DNA of 22,230 nucleotides from a virus: IMG/VR virus record IMGVR_UViG_3300021437_000091, positions 1 through 22,230 of that record. One strand, written 5' to 3'. Shown here one piece after another: positions 12,129 to 17,923 of this stretch. The first letter of the stretch is position 1. The number at the start of each line of letters is the position of its first letter. The notes below the pieces were generated by a model. That model saw only the letters and a program-made list of their open reading frames with translations, did not search any database and was not told where the DNA came from. A program made the position numbers and the translations under genes.

Positions 12129-13090
12129 TCAGTAGGTGCCTTCCTGCGCAAACGGGTGCGGGCGGGCCTCTTCTTCGACCATCTCGCCGGCGCAGCCGGC
12201 TTCGTCCGTCTGTTCTTCGCCGGCGCCGGCCGGCGATGCGCCGCCCGCTTGTGACGGGTCAAGCGCGGCCGATGCCTCGTCATCTTCCGCGCCCGCGCCA
12301 GCGGATGCTGTGGCGCGGTCGGCGCGCCAGGCCGCCATCACCGCGTTCGCGTCGATGCCGTAGTGGTTGGCCAGGGCCAGCAGCGGGCCAGGCTTCGTGT
12401 GCAGGCTGTAGGTGTGCACGCGCACGTCGTCGACGATGGCGCAGTCCATCACCAGGGCGGTGAGCTGCACCACGTCCATGTGGTCGATCTGGCGCTTCAG
12501 CGCCTCGACATCCTTCAGGCCGTGCAACAGGGCGAGGAAGCTCTTGTCGTGCCAGTCCACGCCCGATAGCGCCGCGGCGGCCACCAGGCGCAAGTCGAAG
12601 GCGTCGCGGGCCCGTTGCGCGGCCACCTGGCGCACGTGCATCAGCAGCGCGGTGCGGCGCGAGGTTTCCTCTTTCGCCCTGGCTTCCACGGCCGCGCGTT
12701 TCCTCGCGTCCGCCTCTTGCTGCGCCTTGTGGGCATCACCTTGGGGCAGGTCTTCCTTCTTCGCCAGGCCGGCGGCCACCAGGTCGGCGCGGGCGACGGC
12801 CTGCACGGTCTGGCCGGTGCGCTGGTCCTGGATCAGCACCACCTGCGGCGCCGGCGCGCCGGCCTTCTTGGCCTGCTTCTTGAGCACCGCCTTTACCTTG
12901 CTCAGCTCGAGGTAGGCGCCCTTCACGGCGCCGTGCGCGCTGAGCGACGCGCGGGCCTTGTTGCCGGTGATGACCACCTTGCCGGCGGCCTGCAGCGCCG
13001 CGGCCTCGCGCGCCAGGTGGCCTGACGCTTGGCGTCGTCGGGGTCGATGGCCGGGCCGGCGCGGCGGAAGTCGCGGTTCTTGGCGGGCAT
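12129..13090 (-). pseudogene. ParB/RepB-like protein lacking its N-terminal half, with a frameshift
   Basis: ATG 13090 with AGGAG 8 nt upstream, right after the kinase stop, opens MPAKNRDFRRAGPAIDPDDA, but this frame soon leaves the coding phase. From about 13020 the -1/+2 frame continues as HLAREAAALQAAGKVVITGN and runs to TGA at 12131-12129. One missing base near 13015-13025 explains it. The downstream part has the C-terminal half of phage/plasmid ParB proteins: VVLIQDQRTGQTVQAV, and LLALANHYGIDANAVMAAW. The N-terminal ParB nuclease/HTH domains are absent, giving about 320 residues if repaired. It may be a decayed gene, a sequencing error, or a natural C-domain-only protein. Confidence 0.7.
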
Positions 13091-13092
13091 GA

Positions 13093-13650
13093 TCAGGCTC
13101 TCCTCAGGCTGTCGACCAGGCGGTCCACCTGGTCGAACAGGGTGGCTTGGCTGCCGAAGTTCAGCAGCTCGGTGGTGACGGTCAGATGGTCGCTGTGCGA
13201 CTCACTGACATGCGGGCGCGCCTGGGGCGTGATGTCGCGCACCACGCGCACCAGCACGCCGCCGCGGGCCTGCAGCCATTCGGCCTCGTTGGGGAAGCGC
13301 ACATCGCTGACGACGATGTTCTCCGTCTGCAGGTGCGGCGCCGCCAGGCGCAGGCTGGCCACGCGCAACCAGAAGTCGGGCGCCAGGCTGCGCCCCCACT
13401 CGGTGCCCAGCGTCTGCGCGAGCTGGCGGTAGCTGAAGCCCAGCGCTGTGGGCTGTTCTTTCAGGGCGCGCTCGACCATCCAGGCGCCGTCGATGTCGGC
13501 ATCGGCGAACAGGGCGCCGATCATGTTGACGATGGGGTCGGCCATCGCGATCTCGACGAAGGCGAACTCGCGCTCCAGGTACGCGGCCACGGTGGACTTG
13601 CCGGCGCCGGCGCGGCCGGTCAGGCCGACGAGCAGGGGCGCGGTGGTCAT
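13093..13650 (-). CDS. deoxynucleoside monophosphate kinase (phage type)
   Basis: A 185-residue P-loop kinase. The Walker A GLTGRAGAGKST is at residues 8-19. FVEIAMADPIVNMIGALF and FSYRQLAQTLGTEWGR follow, with a VSDVRFPNEAEWL strand characteristic of phage dNMP kinases (T4 gene 1-like group). The family phosphorylates dNMPs to dNDPs to support phage DNA synthesis in the cytoplasm. The start ATG 13650 overlaps the upstream stop as ATGA. It is in the leftward early operon, in line with a replication-supply role. Confidence 0.88.
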   Translation of the reverse strand: MTTAPLLVGLTGRAGAGKSTVAAYLEREFAFVEIAMADPIVNMIGALFADADIDGAWMVERALKEQPTALGFSYRQLAQTLGTEWGRSLAPDFWLRVASLRLAAPHLQTENIVVSDVRFPNEAEWLQARGGVLVRVVRDITPQARPHVSESHSDHLTVTTELLNFGSQATLFDQVDRLVDSLRRA

Positions 13651-14048
13651 GCCGCCAGCGCCTGCGGGGTGGCCGCGGTGGCCGTGGTAACCGTTGCAGC
13701 GGGGGGCGCCGGCCACCAGGTGTGCAGCGCCTTGGCCAGCAGCGCGGTGCGGAAGGCGTCGCCCGCGTGGTACAGGCCGCGCAGCGTGTAGAACACCAGG
13801 CCTGGGTGGTCGCGCGCCTCCAGGCGCTTCATGTCCAGCTCGATCTCGCTGGCCAGGTGGCGCACGTCGAAGATCACCCACGCCAGGCCCTCGTGCCGGG
13901 TGGCGCGCAGGAAGTGGTGCAGGTAGCCGTCGACGGCCACCGGGTGCAGGCCGATGGCGCTGCCGTCGCGGAACATCACTTCGCAGCGCTGGGCCTGCAC
14001 GGTGTAGCGGTCGCTGTGCGCGATGGCGCGTGTGTCTGGGAGGAACAT
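13647..14048 (-). CDS. hypothetical early protein, 133 aa
   Basis: ATG 14048 with TAGGAG about 9 nt upstream; the longer open frame extending to 14894 in the same phase is not used because it covers three other genes. The product begins MFLPDTRAIAHSDRYTVQAQ and contains FLRATRHEGLAWVIFDVRHL and LVFYTLRGLYHAGDAFRTAL, then an Ala/Thr/Pro tail. No family recognised. The stop overlaps the kinase start by 4 bases. Confidence 0.72.
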   Translation of the reverse strand: MFLPDTRAIAHSDRYTVQAQRCEVMFRDGSAIGLHPVAVDGYLHHFLRATRHEGLAWVIFDVRHLASEIELDMKRLEARDHPGLVFYTLRGLYHAGDAFRTALLAKALHTWWPAPPAATVTTATAATPQALAA

Positions 14049-14058
14049 GCTCGGGCTC

Positions 14059-14487
14059 CTATTGGGTGACGGGCGGGGATTCGAGATCCGCGGCCAGCGC
14101 GATGGCGCGCACGCGGCACAGGACGTTGACGGGGTCGCCGCGGTGGTGGCCGGGCGCCAGGCCTTCGCCGCTGACGACGACTTCCACGCCGGCGCGCAGG
14201 CGCTGGGCCTTGCTGTGCGCGGCCAGCGCGGTGGTGGCCGGGCAGCCCTGGTCAGGGCAGTGCAGCGTGGCCAGGATGTGGCGTGCCTCGGGGTGGCGCT
14301 GCAGGTGCTGCGCCACCAGCACCTGCAGGTGGGTGGTGCCGTCGGTGCTGCTGTAGACATGCGCGTCCTCGAGCAGCAGGCCCCAGACGGCCAGGCGGAT
14401 GGGCAGCTCGGGCGCCGGGGGCGGCGCTTGCAGCTCGGGCAGCAGGGCGGCCTGGGCCGGGCCGGCGCTGTGGGTGGTGGCGTGCAT
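14059..14487 (-). CDS. hypothetical early protein, 142 aa
   Basis: Begins MHATTHSAGPAQAALLPELQ, with LPIRLAVWGLLLEDAHVYSS and THLQVLVAQHLQRHPEARHI, then a GVEVVVSGEGLAPG strand. LHCPDQGCPA has a Cys pair. The pattern hints at an OB-fold-like or single-stranded-DNA-binding-like small protein, but I cannot name a family. The stop TAG overlaps the ribosome-binding site of the next gene, fitting coupling in the operon. Confidence 0.68.
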   Translation of the reverse strand: MHATTHSAGPAQAALLPELQAPPPAPELPIRLAVWGLLLEDAHVYSSTDGTTHLQVLVAQHLQRHPEARHILATLHCPDQGCPATTALAAHSKAQRLRAGVEVVVSGEGLAPGHHRGDPVNVLCRVRAIALAADLESPPVTQ

Positions 14488-14500
14488 GGCGTGGCGCGGC

Positions 14501-14764
14501 TCAGCCCAAACGCAGCAGGCCCAGGCGCACGGCGGCCCACAGGGCCACGCCGGCCAGCGCCACGCCCGCCAGCAGGCCGTAGCCCAGGCCCACGAGCCAG
14601 CCGCGGGCGCGGGCGCCGCGCTGGCCGGTGTCGTAGCCGTCGCTCCAGGCGTTGTGCACGGCCTGGGCCAGGCGCTCGTCGGGGTGGCGCGGTTGCACGG
14701 GTGCAGGCGTCCGCACGGCAGTGACGCGGCGGCCGCTGATCAGGCGCAGGTCGGGGCCGCTCAT
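14501..14764 (-). CDS. small single-pass membrane protein, 87 aa
   Basis: A basic, soluble N-terminus (MSGPDLRLISGRRVTAV) is followed by one C-terminal hydrophobic segment at about residues 55-84 (WLVGLGYGLLAGVALAGVAL). The ATG overlaps the previous stop in ATGA. Likely an inner-membrane early protein; superinfection or host-takeover roles are possible but there is no motif to support one. Confidence 0.68.
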   Translation of the reverse strand: MSGPDLRLISGRRVTAVRTPAPVQPRHPDERLAQAVHNAWSDGYDTGQRGARARGWLVGLGYGLLAGVALAGVALWAAVRLGLLRLG

Positions 14765-14979
14765 TGCAGGGTCCAGCCGATGAGGCCGGCGAAGAAGGCC
14801 AGCAGGTACAGCAGCCAGGGGTGGGGCACTTCGACGGGCTCGTGCTCCCAGCCGTCGCGGATGTGCAGCGGCGCCGGGGCGGTGCGCTGGTCATCGCACA
14901 GGCTGTCGGTCAGGCAGTCGGCACCGGCGCCGGCCGGGTGCGCCATGTGGGTGGCGATGGCGTCGTCCAGGGCGCTCAT
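14761..14979 (-). CDS. small membrane-anchored protein, 72 aa
   Basis: Begins MSALDDAIATHMAHPAGAGA and ends with a hydrophobic helix WLLYLLAFFAGLIGWTLQ (residues 55-72), probably C-terminally anchored. It is embedded between two 4-base ATGA-type overlaps with its neighbours, which supports translation. Two Cys in DCLTDSLCDD. Function unknown. Confidence 0.68.
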   Translation of the reverse strand: MSALDDAIATHMAHPAGAGADCLTDSLCDDQRTAPAPLHIRDGWEHEPVEVPHPWLLYLLAFFAGLIGWTLQ

Positions 14980-15209
14980 GACAGCACCCCAGGGCGCAGG
15001 TCGGCGCCGAAGATGCAGTAGACGCGGCCGGTGACGGTCCAGTTGGCGGTGCCGCCGTTGGGGATGCGCGGCGTGGCGTCCAGCGGGCCGCCGGCGTCGA
15101 GCCAGTCTTCCTTGCGCACGCGGCCGGCTTTCCAGCCGATCAAGGTGCTGGGGTTGAAGTCAGCGCCGCCGGATGTGACCTGCGCGCCGGTCTGGTGGAT
15201 CAAGAGCAT
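14976..15209 (-). CDS. hypothetical early protein, 77 aa
   Basis: ATG 15209 is chosen over the longer start at 15293 because AGGAGG lies 5 nt upstream of it, and the region above is a structured divergent intergenic stretch. The product begins MLLIHQTGAQVTSGGADFNP and ends NWTVTGRVYCIFGADLRPG. No family recognised. The stop overlaps the next gene by 4 bases. Confidence 0.65.
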   Translation of the reverse strand: MLLIHQTGAQVTSGGADFNPSTLIGWKAGRVRKEDWLDAGGPLDATPRIPNGGTANWTVTGRVYCIFGADLRPGVLS

Positions 15210-15229
15210 GGGGCCCTCCTGGGGATGGC

Positions 15230-15291
15230 GGGCGCCCCTGTCGGTCCTACGATGGTTGGCTCTGACCTCAACCATTGCCGGAGGGGCGCCC
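15230..15291. promoter_or_regulatory. nested inverted repeats in a divergent intergenic region
   Basis: Outer arms GGGCGCCCCT (15230-15239) and AGGGGCGCCC (15282-15291) are perfect complements. Inner arms ATGGTTG (15252-15258) and CAACCAT (15269-15275) are also perfect. The right outer arm contains the GGAGG ribosome-binding region of the plus-strand gene at 15292 and ends at its ATG. A transcript from upstream would hide that site in a hairpin; alternatively the repeats are operator DNA for both directions. Confidence 0.6.
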
Positions 15292-15537
15292 ATGACGATT
15301 GCGTTGCTACTTGTTCATTCCACGCGCAGCGGGCCTGTCTTCATCGGGCAAAGCGCGGACGGCCGGTTCCATGTCGTGTGGAAGGGGGAGTCGCTGGGGA
15401 ACTACGAAACGGTGGGGCTGGCGGTTGACGATGCGGCCGGCGGCCACACGGACGCACCGTCTGACGGCACGGACTTGGGCTCGCTCGAGCTCAGTGGCGA
15501 CCCGAGCGACTGGTCGACGGTCAAGGCAGCCCAGTAG
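15292..15537 (+). CDS. small conserved phage protein, 81 aa
   Basis: Starts at ATG 15292 with GGAGG 7 nt upstream. The sequence RFHVVWKGESLGNYETVGLA, then VDDAAGGHTDAPSDGTDLG and LSGDPSDW, matches a short protein I recall from betaproteobacterial phages, where it is found near the repressor region; function unknown. It is the only plus-strand gene in the leftward operon and overlaps the 3' end of the minus-strand gene by 136 bp, so the two transcripts are antisense to each other there. Confidence 0.7.
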   Translation: MTIALLLVHSTRSGPVFIGQSADGRFHVVWKGESLGNYETVGLAVDDAAGGHTDAPSDGTDLGSLELSGDPSDWSTVKAAQ

Positions 15538-16040
15538 CCGGGGTCAAGCGTTTCGCGCACGTCGTGTGCGGACTTGGCTGACAAGCGCAGGTACATCGGC
15601 TCGCCGTCGGGCCGGGTGAAAGAAATGCCCTGGTCACCTGTCGCCGGGTCGGGCGGCAAGGTGCCGCGCCAGTCCACCGGCACGAAGATGGCGGGGATGC
15701 GGGTACCGACTCGCGGCCCGGTGCAGTCCGGGCATGCAATGCGCCTGGGCGAGTAGGGCTCCCTGATGAATCCGAGCCCACCGCATGCCGCGCACCGCTG
15801 TGCGGCGGCCTCGAACAGCCAACCCGACCGGCTGCAGATCGCATCGACGGCAGCGGCCCTAGTCTGCACGAAATCCCCGCCGCGCATGTCGGTGCAGCGC
15901 CGTGAGGGCATGCCAGTCACCGGGTCGACGGGTGCGACCGGGTGGTCGCAATACAGCACCACGCGCGGCGGGGTGCTGGAAGCGTGCCGGCACTCGGCGC
16001 ACTTGGGCGCGGCGCGGCTGGGGTGTTGGTCGGGTGGCAT
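15402..16040 (-). CDS. zinc-finger-like early protein, 212 aa
   Basis: Starts at ATG 16040. The N-terminal Cys set CAEC (14-17), C31 and C49 and a second set CAACGGLGF plus IACPDC (a CxxCxGxG / CxxC pattern as in DnaJ or zinc ribbons) suggest two zinc-binding sites. The central part (IPAIFVPVDWRGTLPPDP) and SFTRPDGEPMYLRLSAKSAH are typical protein-like sequence. The last ~45 residues lie antisense to the plus gene at 15292. First gene of the leftward operon, facing away from the repressor region. Function unknown; DNA or RNA binding is possible. Confidence 0.72.
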   Translation of the reverse strand: MPPDQHPSRAAPKCAECRHASSTPPRVVLYCDHPVAPVDPVTGMPSRRCTDMRGGDFVQTRAAAVDAICSRSGWLFEAAAQRCAACGGLGFIREPYSPRRIACPDCTGPRVGTRIPAIFVPVDWRGTLPPDPATGDQGISFTRPDGEPMYLRLSAKSAHDVRETLDPGYWAALTVDQSLGSPLSSSEPKSVPSDGASVWPPAASSTASPTVS

Positions 16041-16077
16041 CGTGCGCTCCGTCGGTGGGGACGGGGCGCATTACATC

Positions 16078-16117
16078 ACATGGTTTACTTCAACGCAACA
16101 CCAATTCATATGGTTTA
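16078..16117. promoter_or_regulatory. direct repeats A(C/T)ATGGTTTA, possible repressor operators
   Basis: ACATGGTTTA (16078-16087) and ATATGGTTTA (16108-16117) lie 30 bp apart, about three helical turns, in the 86-bp AT-rich gap between the leftward operon and the YdaS/Cro-like gene. The second is 9 bp before its GTG. Placement fits operators controlling the divergent promoters. No clear -35/-10 pair was identified. Confidence 0.45.
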
Positions 16118-16126
16118 ATCGCCGCT

Positions 16127-16411
16127 GTGAAGCTAAGCGCCTACATCAAACGATTTTCCGCCCAACAGCGGGCGGAGTTCGCGATCGCGGTCGGGACGAC
16201 TCTCGGCCACTTCCAGAACGTGGCCTATGAGCAGCGCGTCGCCAGCGCGGCCCTTGCCAAGCAGATCGCCATCGGCACCCAGCGTGCGGTCGCGGAGTGG
16301 GATCTGCGGCCGAACGACTGGCACTTGATCTGGCCCGAATTGATCGGCACTGAAGGCGCGCCGGCTGTCCTGCAAGCCACTACCACCACGGAGGCCGCGC
16401 ATGCCGCCTGA
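16127..16411 (+). CDS. YdaS/Cro-like helix-turn-helix repressor
   Basis: A 94-residue protein; GTG 16127 gives (M)KLSAYIKRFSAQQRAEFAIA, a typical start of the YdaS family (AYIxxxxxxQRxxFAxxxG), with the HTH continuing through AAALAKQIAIGTQRAVAEW-like sequence (residues about 40-60) and a family-like end LRPNDWHLIWPELIG. Such proteins are Cro/antirepressor-like regulators next to the phage repressor region. It stands divergent to the leftward early operon, the usual place for a cro-type switch gene. No separate CI-like repressor with a peptidase domain is seen in the window. Confidence 0.8.
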   Translation: MKLSAYIKRFSAQQRAEFAIAVGTTLGHFQNVAYEQRVASAALAKQIAIGTQRAVAEWDLRPNDWHLIWPELIGTEGAPAVLQATTTTEAAHAA

Positions 16412-16748
16412 TCGCCTGCCGAACGCATTGGCGGGGGCGTGCGCTCCGGCCGGTGAGCCCGTCACTGCGTTGTCTGCATTGCGAGAACAGTGGCGCGCAG
16501 ATCTAGCAGCACTGGATCGGCCGCATCTAGTCCACCTCGGATTCGTCACCGTCGCCGAGTTGCGCGAGGCTGGCCTCTTGCCTATCGATTTCGCAGTGGG
16601 TGATGAGCCGGTTCCACCGTCAGAAACCAGGCCGGTTCCTTTTCGTCGGTGCCGAGTTGCAGCCAGCGCGAAACGACACGCCAAAACAGGCCCGGCGAGG
16701 CGGGGTGCGAAAAGATGTCGCCCACTGCAAGGGCGCAGTGCTCCATGA
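16401..16748 (+). CDS. hypothetical protein downstream of the repressor
   Basis: ATG 16401 overlaps the preceding gene and has GGAGG 6 nt upstream, which supports initiation. Residues 1-60 (ALSALREQWRADLAALDRPH, then HLGFVTVAELREAGLLPID) look protein-like. The C-terminal half is Arg/Pro/Ala-rich and antisense to the minus-strand gene 16582-16824, so the real end may be affected by a frameshift or the tail may be non-functional. Function unknown. Confidence 0.5.
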   Translation: MPPDRLPNALAGACAPAGEPVTALSALREQWRADLAALDRPHLVHLGFVTVAELREAGLLPIDFAVGDEPVPPSETRPVPFRRCRVAASAKRHAKTGPARRGAKRCRPLQGRSAP

Positions 16749-16824
16749 CAAAGCCGTCCAGTGGAAGACCCGTGGCTTTGATGACGGACTGTTGCGATTC
16801 GGTGATGACGAAGTGCACGCTCAT
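16582..16824 (-). CDS. small conserved phage protein, 80 aa
   Basis: ATG 16824 is chosen over 16848 because AGGAA lies 7 nt upstream. The product starts MSVHFVITESQQSVIKATG and continues GDIFSHPASPGLFWRVVSRW then AWFLTVEPAHHPL. A HPxxPGLxxRVVxRxW...W-x-L-x-x-E-x-HPL pattern recurs in small proteins of betaproteobacterial phages; no function is known. It is convergent with and overlaps the plus gene at 16401 by 167 bp, so only one may be major. The strong protein-like sequence favours this one in the overlap. Confidence 0.62.
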   Translation of the reverse strand: MSVHFVITESQQSVIKATGLPLDGFVMEHCALAVGDIFSHPASPGLFWRVVSRWLQLGTDEKEPAWFLTVEPAHHPLRNR

Positions 16825-16831
16825 GGGTGTT

Positions 16832-16879
16832 CCTGCCGTGGCAGGCATGGTTGGGGAATCGCGATCCTGCCACGGTGGG
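16832..16879. promoter_or_regulatory. two related palindromes, candidate operators
   Basis: CCTGCCGTGGCAGG (16832-16845) is a perfect 6+6 palindrome. CCTGCCACGGTGGG (16866-16879) matches its reverse complement at 12 of 14 positions. Their centres are 34 bp apart, just upstream of the minus gene at 16824 and about 155 bp ahead of the CII-like gene. Candidate binding sites for a dimeric repressor. Confidence 0.5.
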
Positions 16880-16926
16880 GCGCCCGCCCTTGCAGTTGTC
16901 TCCTCCCGGCTGATGGCCGTGGGTTC

Positions 16927-16960
16927 GCGCCCCGGGGCTCACGCTTCGGGGCGCTTTTTT
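16927..16960 (+). terminator. rho-independent terminator
   Basis: Stem GCGCCCCG (16927-16934) / CGGGGCGC (16947-16954), 12-nt loop, followed by six T. Oriented on the plus strand, it would stop transcripts from the repressor region before the CII-like gene at 17032. Confidence 0.85.
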
Positions 16961-17031
16961 CTGTCGGACGCAAGCGCTGTGCATGCGCCCAGTCTCGGCC
17001 TGCATCGACCGGTAATTCAACGGGGGCGGCG

Positions 17032-17394
17032 ATGAAACTTCCCTATGAAGGCCAATTGACGCTGCCCTTGCTCGGCGGCGTCGTCCAGGCGCAGCGCCTG
17101 GTGGTACCCGCGGGCGTGGTGATGGGCATCAAGAGCTTCCGCCATGCCTGCCGCCTGGCGTGGAAGCTGCGGCACCCGCGCATCACTCAGCGCACGCTGG
17201 CCGAGTTGGCGGGGCTGTACGCGAGCCACGTCTCGGACTACTTCAGTGTCCACGACAACCGGCTGGAGCTGCCGGCGCGCCATGTGGCGGCGGTCGAGCG
17301 GGTGCTGGGCAACGTGGTCATCAGCCAGTATCTGGCGCAGCAGGCCGGCGTGACGCTGCTGGAGGAGATCCAGCAGGCGCGGAGGGCAGCGTGA
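17032..17394 (+). CDS. CII-like phage regulator (helix-turn-helix)
   Basis: A 120-residue protein; ATG 17032 follows GGGGGCGG and the region after the terminator. Residues about 40-70 (LRHPRITQRTLAELAGLYAS) with HVSDYFS form a helix-turn-helix. The C-terminal AAVERVLGNVVISQYLAQQA is typical of the family of phage CII-like/XRE-type proteins in this position. It probably activates or represses early rightward genes at the head of the replication operon. The end overlaps the next ATG as TGATG. Confidence 0.78.
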   Translation: MKLPYEGQLTLPLLGGVVQAQRLVVPAGVVMGIKSFRHACRLAWKLRHPRITQRTLAELAGLYASHVSDYFSVHDNRLELPARHVAAVERVLGNVVISQYLAQQAGVTLLEEIQQARRAA

Positions 17395-17612
17395 TGCAGC
17401 AGCAGGCGGTGGTGCTCGAGCTGGGCGTGGTGTACCTGTCACCCGCGGGCCGCCGGTGTCGGCTTTTCGTGGACGAAGCGGCCGTCAAGCCACGCAAGAC
17501 CGAGGCCACGCTGGTGAATGACCTGCCTGACGGCACCGCGCCCGCGAGCCCGTTCGCCGAAGGCTTCGTGCTGTCCAGAATCAACTGGTATCTGCTGCGG
17601 AGGGCGCCGTGA
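17394..17612 (+). CDS. small phage protein, 72 aa
   Basis: ATG 17394 overlaps the previous TGA (TGATG). Product MQQQAVVLELGVVYLSPAGR then CRLFVDEAAVKPRKTEATLV and SRINWYLLRRAP, a compact beta-rich sequence. No known family. It is coupled at both ends (overlap with GTG 17609 of the next gene), which supports it as a real operon member. Confidence 0.65.
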   Translation: MQQQAVVLELGVVYLSPAGRRCRLFVDEAAVKPRKTEATLVNDLPDGTAPASPFAEGFVLSRINWYLLRRAP

Positions 17613-17899
17613 GGCCACCCGGCGAGATCCGACAGGCGCTGGCCAGCGCTGCCGTGGCGCTGGCCAGCGAGCGCGGCGCGGTGACCTGGCGCGACATGGC
17701 CGAACGCGCCGGCGTGGGCTACCTGGCCGCGCGGCGCACGGTGGAGAACATGGAGCGCGCGGGTGCGCTGCAGCCGGTGGGCTACGCGAAGCGGCCGCAC
17801 GCGCGACGGTGGATGAGGCTGTACGAGCCATCGGGCAACTGGGCGACGCAGACCACGGGCGCCGATCTGGCGGGCGTGATGAGCGGGTGGGGCCGGTAA
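17609..17899 (+). CDS. small winged-helix DNA-binding protein, 96 aa
   Basis: GTG 17609, with CGGAGG about 9 nt upstream, overlaps the previous stop as GTGA. The sequence IRQALASAAVALASERGAVT followed by WRDMAERAGVGYLAARRTVE and NMERAGALQPVG is a helix-turn-helix/wing pattern: a helix, a recognition helix with YLAARRTVENM, and a beta-hairpin. Phages of this type carry such a protein before the replication gene. It may help replication initiation or regulate the operon; that is inferred from place. Confidence 0.72.
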   Translation: MRPPGEIRQALASAAVALASERGAVTWRDMAERAGVGYLAARRTVENMERAGALQPVGYAKRPHARRWMRLYEPSGNWATQTTGADLAGVMSGWGR

Positions 17900-17923
17900 G
17901 CAAGGCCGCGCCGGCCCCTCCTC

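Noticed and set aside
13647-14894. 415-codon minus-strand frame
   Set aside because: Only its last 133 codons have a good start and protein-like sequence; the rest is out of frame with three other tightly coupled genes.
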